Source: Haliclystus octoradiatus
Lineage: Eukaryota; Cnidaria; Staurozoa; Stauromedusae; Haliclystidae
Assembly (NCBI GenBank): GCA_916610825.1
Contig: OU744446.1
Location: forward strand, 11,156,538 to 11,220,537
Direction of reading: 5' to 3'
Length of the DNA stretch: 64,000 bases
A program made the position numbers and the translations under genes. Of this stretch, positions 61,896 through 64,000 are shown piece after piece; the first letter of the stretch is position 1, and each line of letters opens with the position of its first letter. The notes under the pieces were generated by a model that had not been told where the DNA came from, did not search any database, and saw nothing but the letters and a program-made list of their open reading frames with translations.

Positions 61896-63106
61896 TTATT
61901 GTGCACCGTTCGTCATTTTCTGGACTGGTTTTTGTGTAAAGATGGTAATACTCTGTCCAACTGCTTTCCGTACAGCGTCATTTTGTTCATAAAAATCATT
62001 CAGCGTACCATTTTCTTTCATCTCCTGAACCTTAATAATAGCAGCATCAACTTCATCTTTGTCAGCAAGACCCCAACAAGAATCCATATCGCGCCACTCC
62101 TTATATAAGGGTCCATCAATTTGACTGTATCGATCTTGCTTAATGAGGCAACTGTTTGGTCTAGTGATGTATGATGTACCATGAAAACCAGCCTTCTTCA
62201 TTTCATCAAACAAAAACGTTTCAGAAGGAACTCTACTCTGCAGTTGAGTTGCTGCTTTAGGTAGGAGAGCATAAAACCAATAACTGCTACGAGCTTGTTC
62301 CTTTGTATGTACATCAATCATCAATATACCACCGGGCCGTAAAACACGATATGCCTCCTTGATAGTAGCAGCGCAGTTGGGGTAATCAGTATTGTTGGTT
62401 TGTTTATCAAGATGGTGTAACACTTGCATAATGATAACAACATCAAATGAATTGTCTTTAAACGGCATCTCTGGAAGATAATGTTGTTTCATTTCTTTCA
62501 CTTGACCTTTGTCTGAAAATTGTTGCACTTTGACCTTAGCTTGACTTAGCATGCCCTCTGAGCCATCCATCATTGTGATTTTACCGATGCCATTTTTCAA
62601 GAATTCATAACTATAATTGCCAGTTCCGCAACCGGCGTCAAGAACATTCAACTGAAAGTATAAACAACAAACAAAAACAAATTAGAAAATAAAGTAATTA
62701 TGGCAGAATCAACCAAGTAGGCCTATGAGCTTAATACATTTCTAGGTCAAATGTATTGCAGGTGGCTCGTGTCAATTCGGAGCAATCCGATGAGCTCTGT
62801 GCAGGCTCCCCCTTGTGTTCCAATATTCTAATATTTTAGACTAGTCTTTTTATCGATCAATTGAAAAGTAAACCAAATCGTACCAACTTAACAAACAAGG
62901 GCCATTTCTAAGATGCCATTACAAATGAATATGGTAAAGGCTAGAATTAAATCACTAACGAAAAATCCAATAAATCAATGTCCAACCTCATTCAAGGGTT
63001 TGTTCAGATATCCCTGAAGCATTCCCAAATAAAGATTGCATCCATCTGGGTATCGTCCAGAGTCATAATTTGCTGATGCAGAATTGTAATCTTGGTATAA
63101 ACTCAT
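61896..63106 (-). CDS. Class I SAM-dependent methyltransferase, two exons
   Basis: Exons 63106-62987 and 62651-61896 join in phase 0 to give 291 aa. Motif I VLDAGCGTGNYS is at about residues 43-54; the acidic strand-2 end is MMDGSEGML; the motif II/III region is FDVVIIMQVLHHL; strand 5 is VLRPGGILMIDVH. This is the methyltransferase type 11/25 fold. The start MSLYQDYNSASANYDSGRYP (an N-terminal YD(S)xRxP-like segment) is typical of small-molecule methyltransferases. The substrate cannot be read from sequence. A good acceptor (tttttctag) 11 bases upstream of the ATG suggests a 5'UTR intron or a trans-splice site. The stop codon overlaps AATAAA on the minus strand, and the gene is tail-to-tail with TAF2 with 74 bp between stops. 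Confidence 0.92.
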
Positions 63107-63966
63107 GATTTCCTAACTAGAAAAAGAAAATGAATTAACATGAGATCAATTCTATTACATCTATCCATATTATTACAAGTCCAGATTTCAATCTGCCTGC
63201 TTGTAATACTGGGTAATGAATAACATTTCATTGTGAGATTATCTCCAAAATTTACTTCAGTTTGGACAGAAATATACTTATATATATATTGTACTTGCAT
63301 GTACAGTACTACATTAAATGCAATTACTAAACTTTTTTACTGAATTTGTAGATTATAATATATTACAATCGAGAAATATTGCCGAGAATCAAACTACTTA
63401 GTAAACTCCACAACTCCTATTATTTTGTAAAAAAACTGTATTAGTCTGACTCGGATGCATAGAAAGGAAGCAGTTCAGCTCTTATATCACTCTCTAGAAG
63501 AATACATTGTATGTTGCAAGTCAAGTACAGATGTCAACGATATAGGGCATGTCTGCTGAGAGATTAATAATTCTGCCTATATTATGGAGAGCCACAAAGA
63601 GATTACCATCGAAAAGAAGAAGCTATGAGTTTTTACAAGCAGTTCATAACTTCATGTACAGTTAATGAACAAATGTGAAATTGCCCAAACTTTCATGAAC
63701 ATTTCATGTAGCCTACTGTTCATGAAAAATTGGGCAATTTCATATTTATGAACTTTTAAACATTTTCACAGGGGGAAAATTAGTTTTAGCTTTTACATAA
63801 GAACTTAATGTTTGACTTGTCAACTTCTTACAGATCTATCTGCATAAATCATGTCATTAGGCTACTTAATACCTTATCTTAAATTTAATTAGTCAATTAA
63901 AATTATTTTAATCCATTCCAATTTTGAATTCCACTTTGAAGACAACCATATTGATTAGATAGAAAA
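63107..63966. other. Upstream region of methyltransferase gene
   Basis: Probably holds the methyltransferase 5'UTR/promoter and, if the ATG at 63967 is real, a divergent promoter. Apart from the GTTCATGAAC repeat I see no coding exon. Confidence 0.45.
63640..63775. repeat. GTTCATGAAC-family repeat upstream of methyltransferase gene
   Basis: Symmetric block with gtgaaattgcccaaactttc against gaaaaattgggcaatttcat and several ttcatgaac units, ending cattttcacaggggg. The inner gggcaattt segment is shared with 40960-41204. Confidence 0.65.
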
Positions 63967-64000
63967 ATGGATGACTTGCTAAAAAAACTTAAAAGGCGTG
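63967..64000 (+). CDS. Possible N-terminus of a gene cut by the window end
   Basis: aaaaATGG context followed by MDDLLKKLKRR with no stop to the last base. A lysine-rich start in a favourable initiation context, head-to-head with the methyltransferase gene, is suggestive, but eleven codons are too few for identification. Confidence 0.3.
   Translation, partial: MDDLLKKLKRR

Overview
This is a eukaryotic nuclear window: AT-rich, with short exons (31-662 bp), canonical GT-AG introns, no bacterial-style operons and very many short non-autonomous DNA transposons. Protein similarity is clearly metazoan (animal HADHA, ARFGEF/BIG and TAF2). I lean towards a marine invertebrate deuterostome such as a tunicate, but that is inference and the species cannot be fixed from this sequence.

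Layout. (1) 82-12927, minus: HADHA, the mitochondrial trifunctional enzyme alpha subunit. Eighteen coding exons are visible; the C-terminal half runs off the left edge and the presequence exon was not found. Its 7.1 kb intron (5746-12879) is a repeat sink holding a 373-bp-arm inverted repeat, a 163-bp higher-order minisatellite and a 438-bp direct duplication. (2) 12928-16976: no convincing gene; two TIR elements. (3) 16977-35088, minus: a complete ARFGEF1/2 (BIG) gene, 32 exons, predicted 1912 aa, every junction in phase. (4) 35089-35508: a probable bidirectional promoter. (5) about 35509-61821, plus: TAF2 (TFIID subunit 2), 33 confident exons encoding about 1111 aa plus a doubtful first exon. 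Two of its introns carry textbook U12-type donors and branch sites. Intron 6 holds a young antisense Ty3/gypsy-like LTR retrotransposon (42759-46981, 166-bp LTRs identical by eye, TTTAT target duplication, one intact 1250-aa ORF). (6) 61896-63106, minus: a complete two-exon class I SAM methyltransferase gene, tail-to-tail with TAF2. (7) 63967-64000, plus: possible start of another gene.

The genes are housekeeping functions (fatty acid beta-oxidation, Golgi/endosome ARF activation, Pol II initiation, methyl transfer) and do not form one pathway. The most distinctive features are the paired U12 introns in TAF2 and a dispersed palindromic family built on GTTCATGAAC with CCCCTGCGAAAAA ends. That family recurs at about 13 loci in HADHA and TAF2 introns and near the methyltransferase gene, yet I saw none in the 18 kb ARFGEF gene. 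At least six other TIR families are present, two of them hAT-like with perfect 8-bp target duplications.
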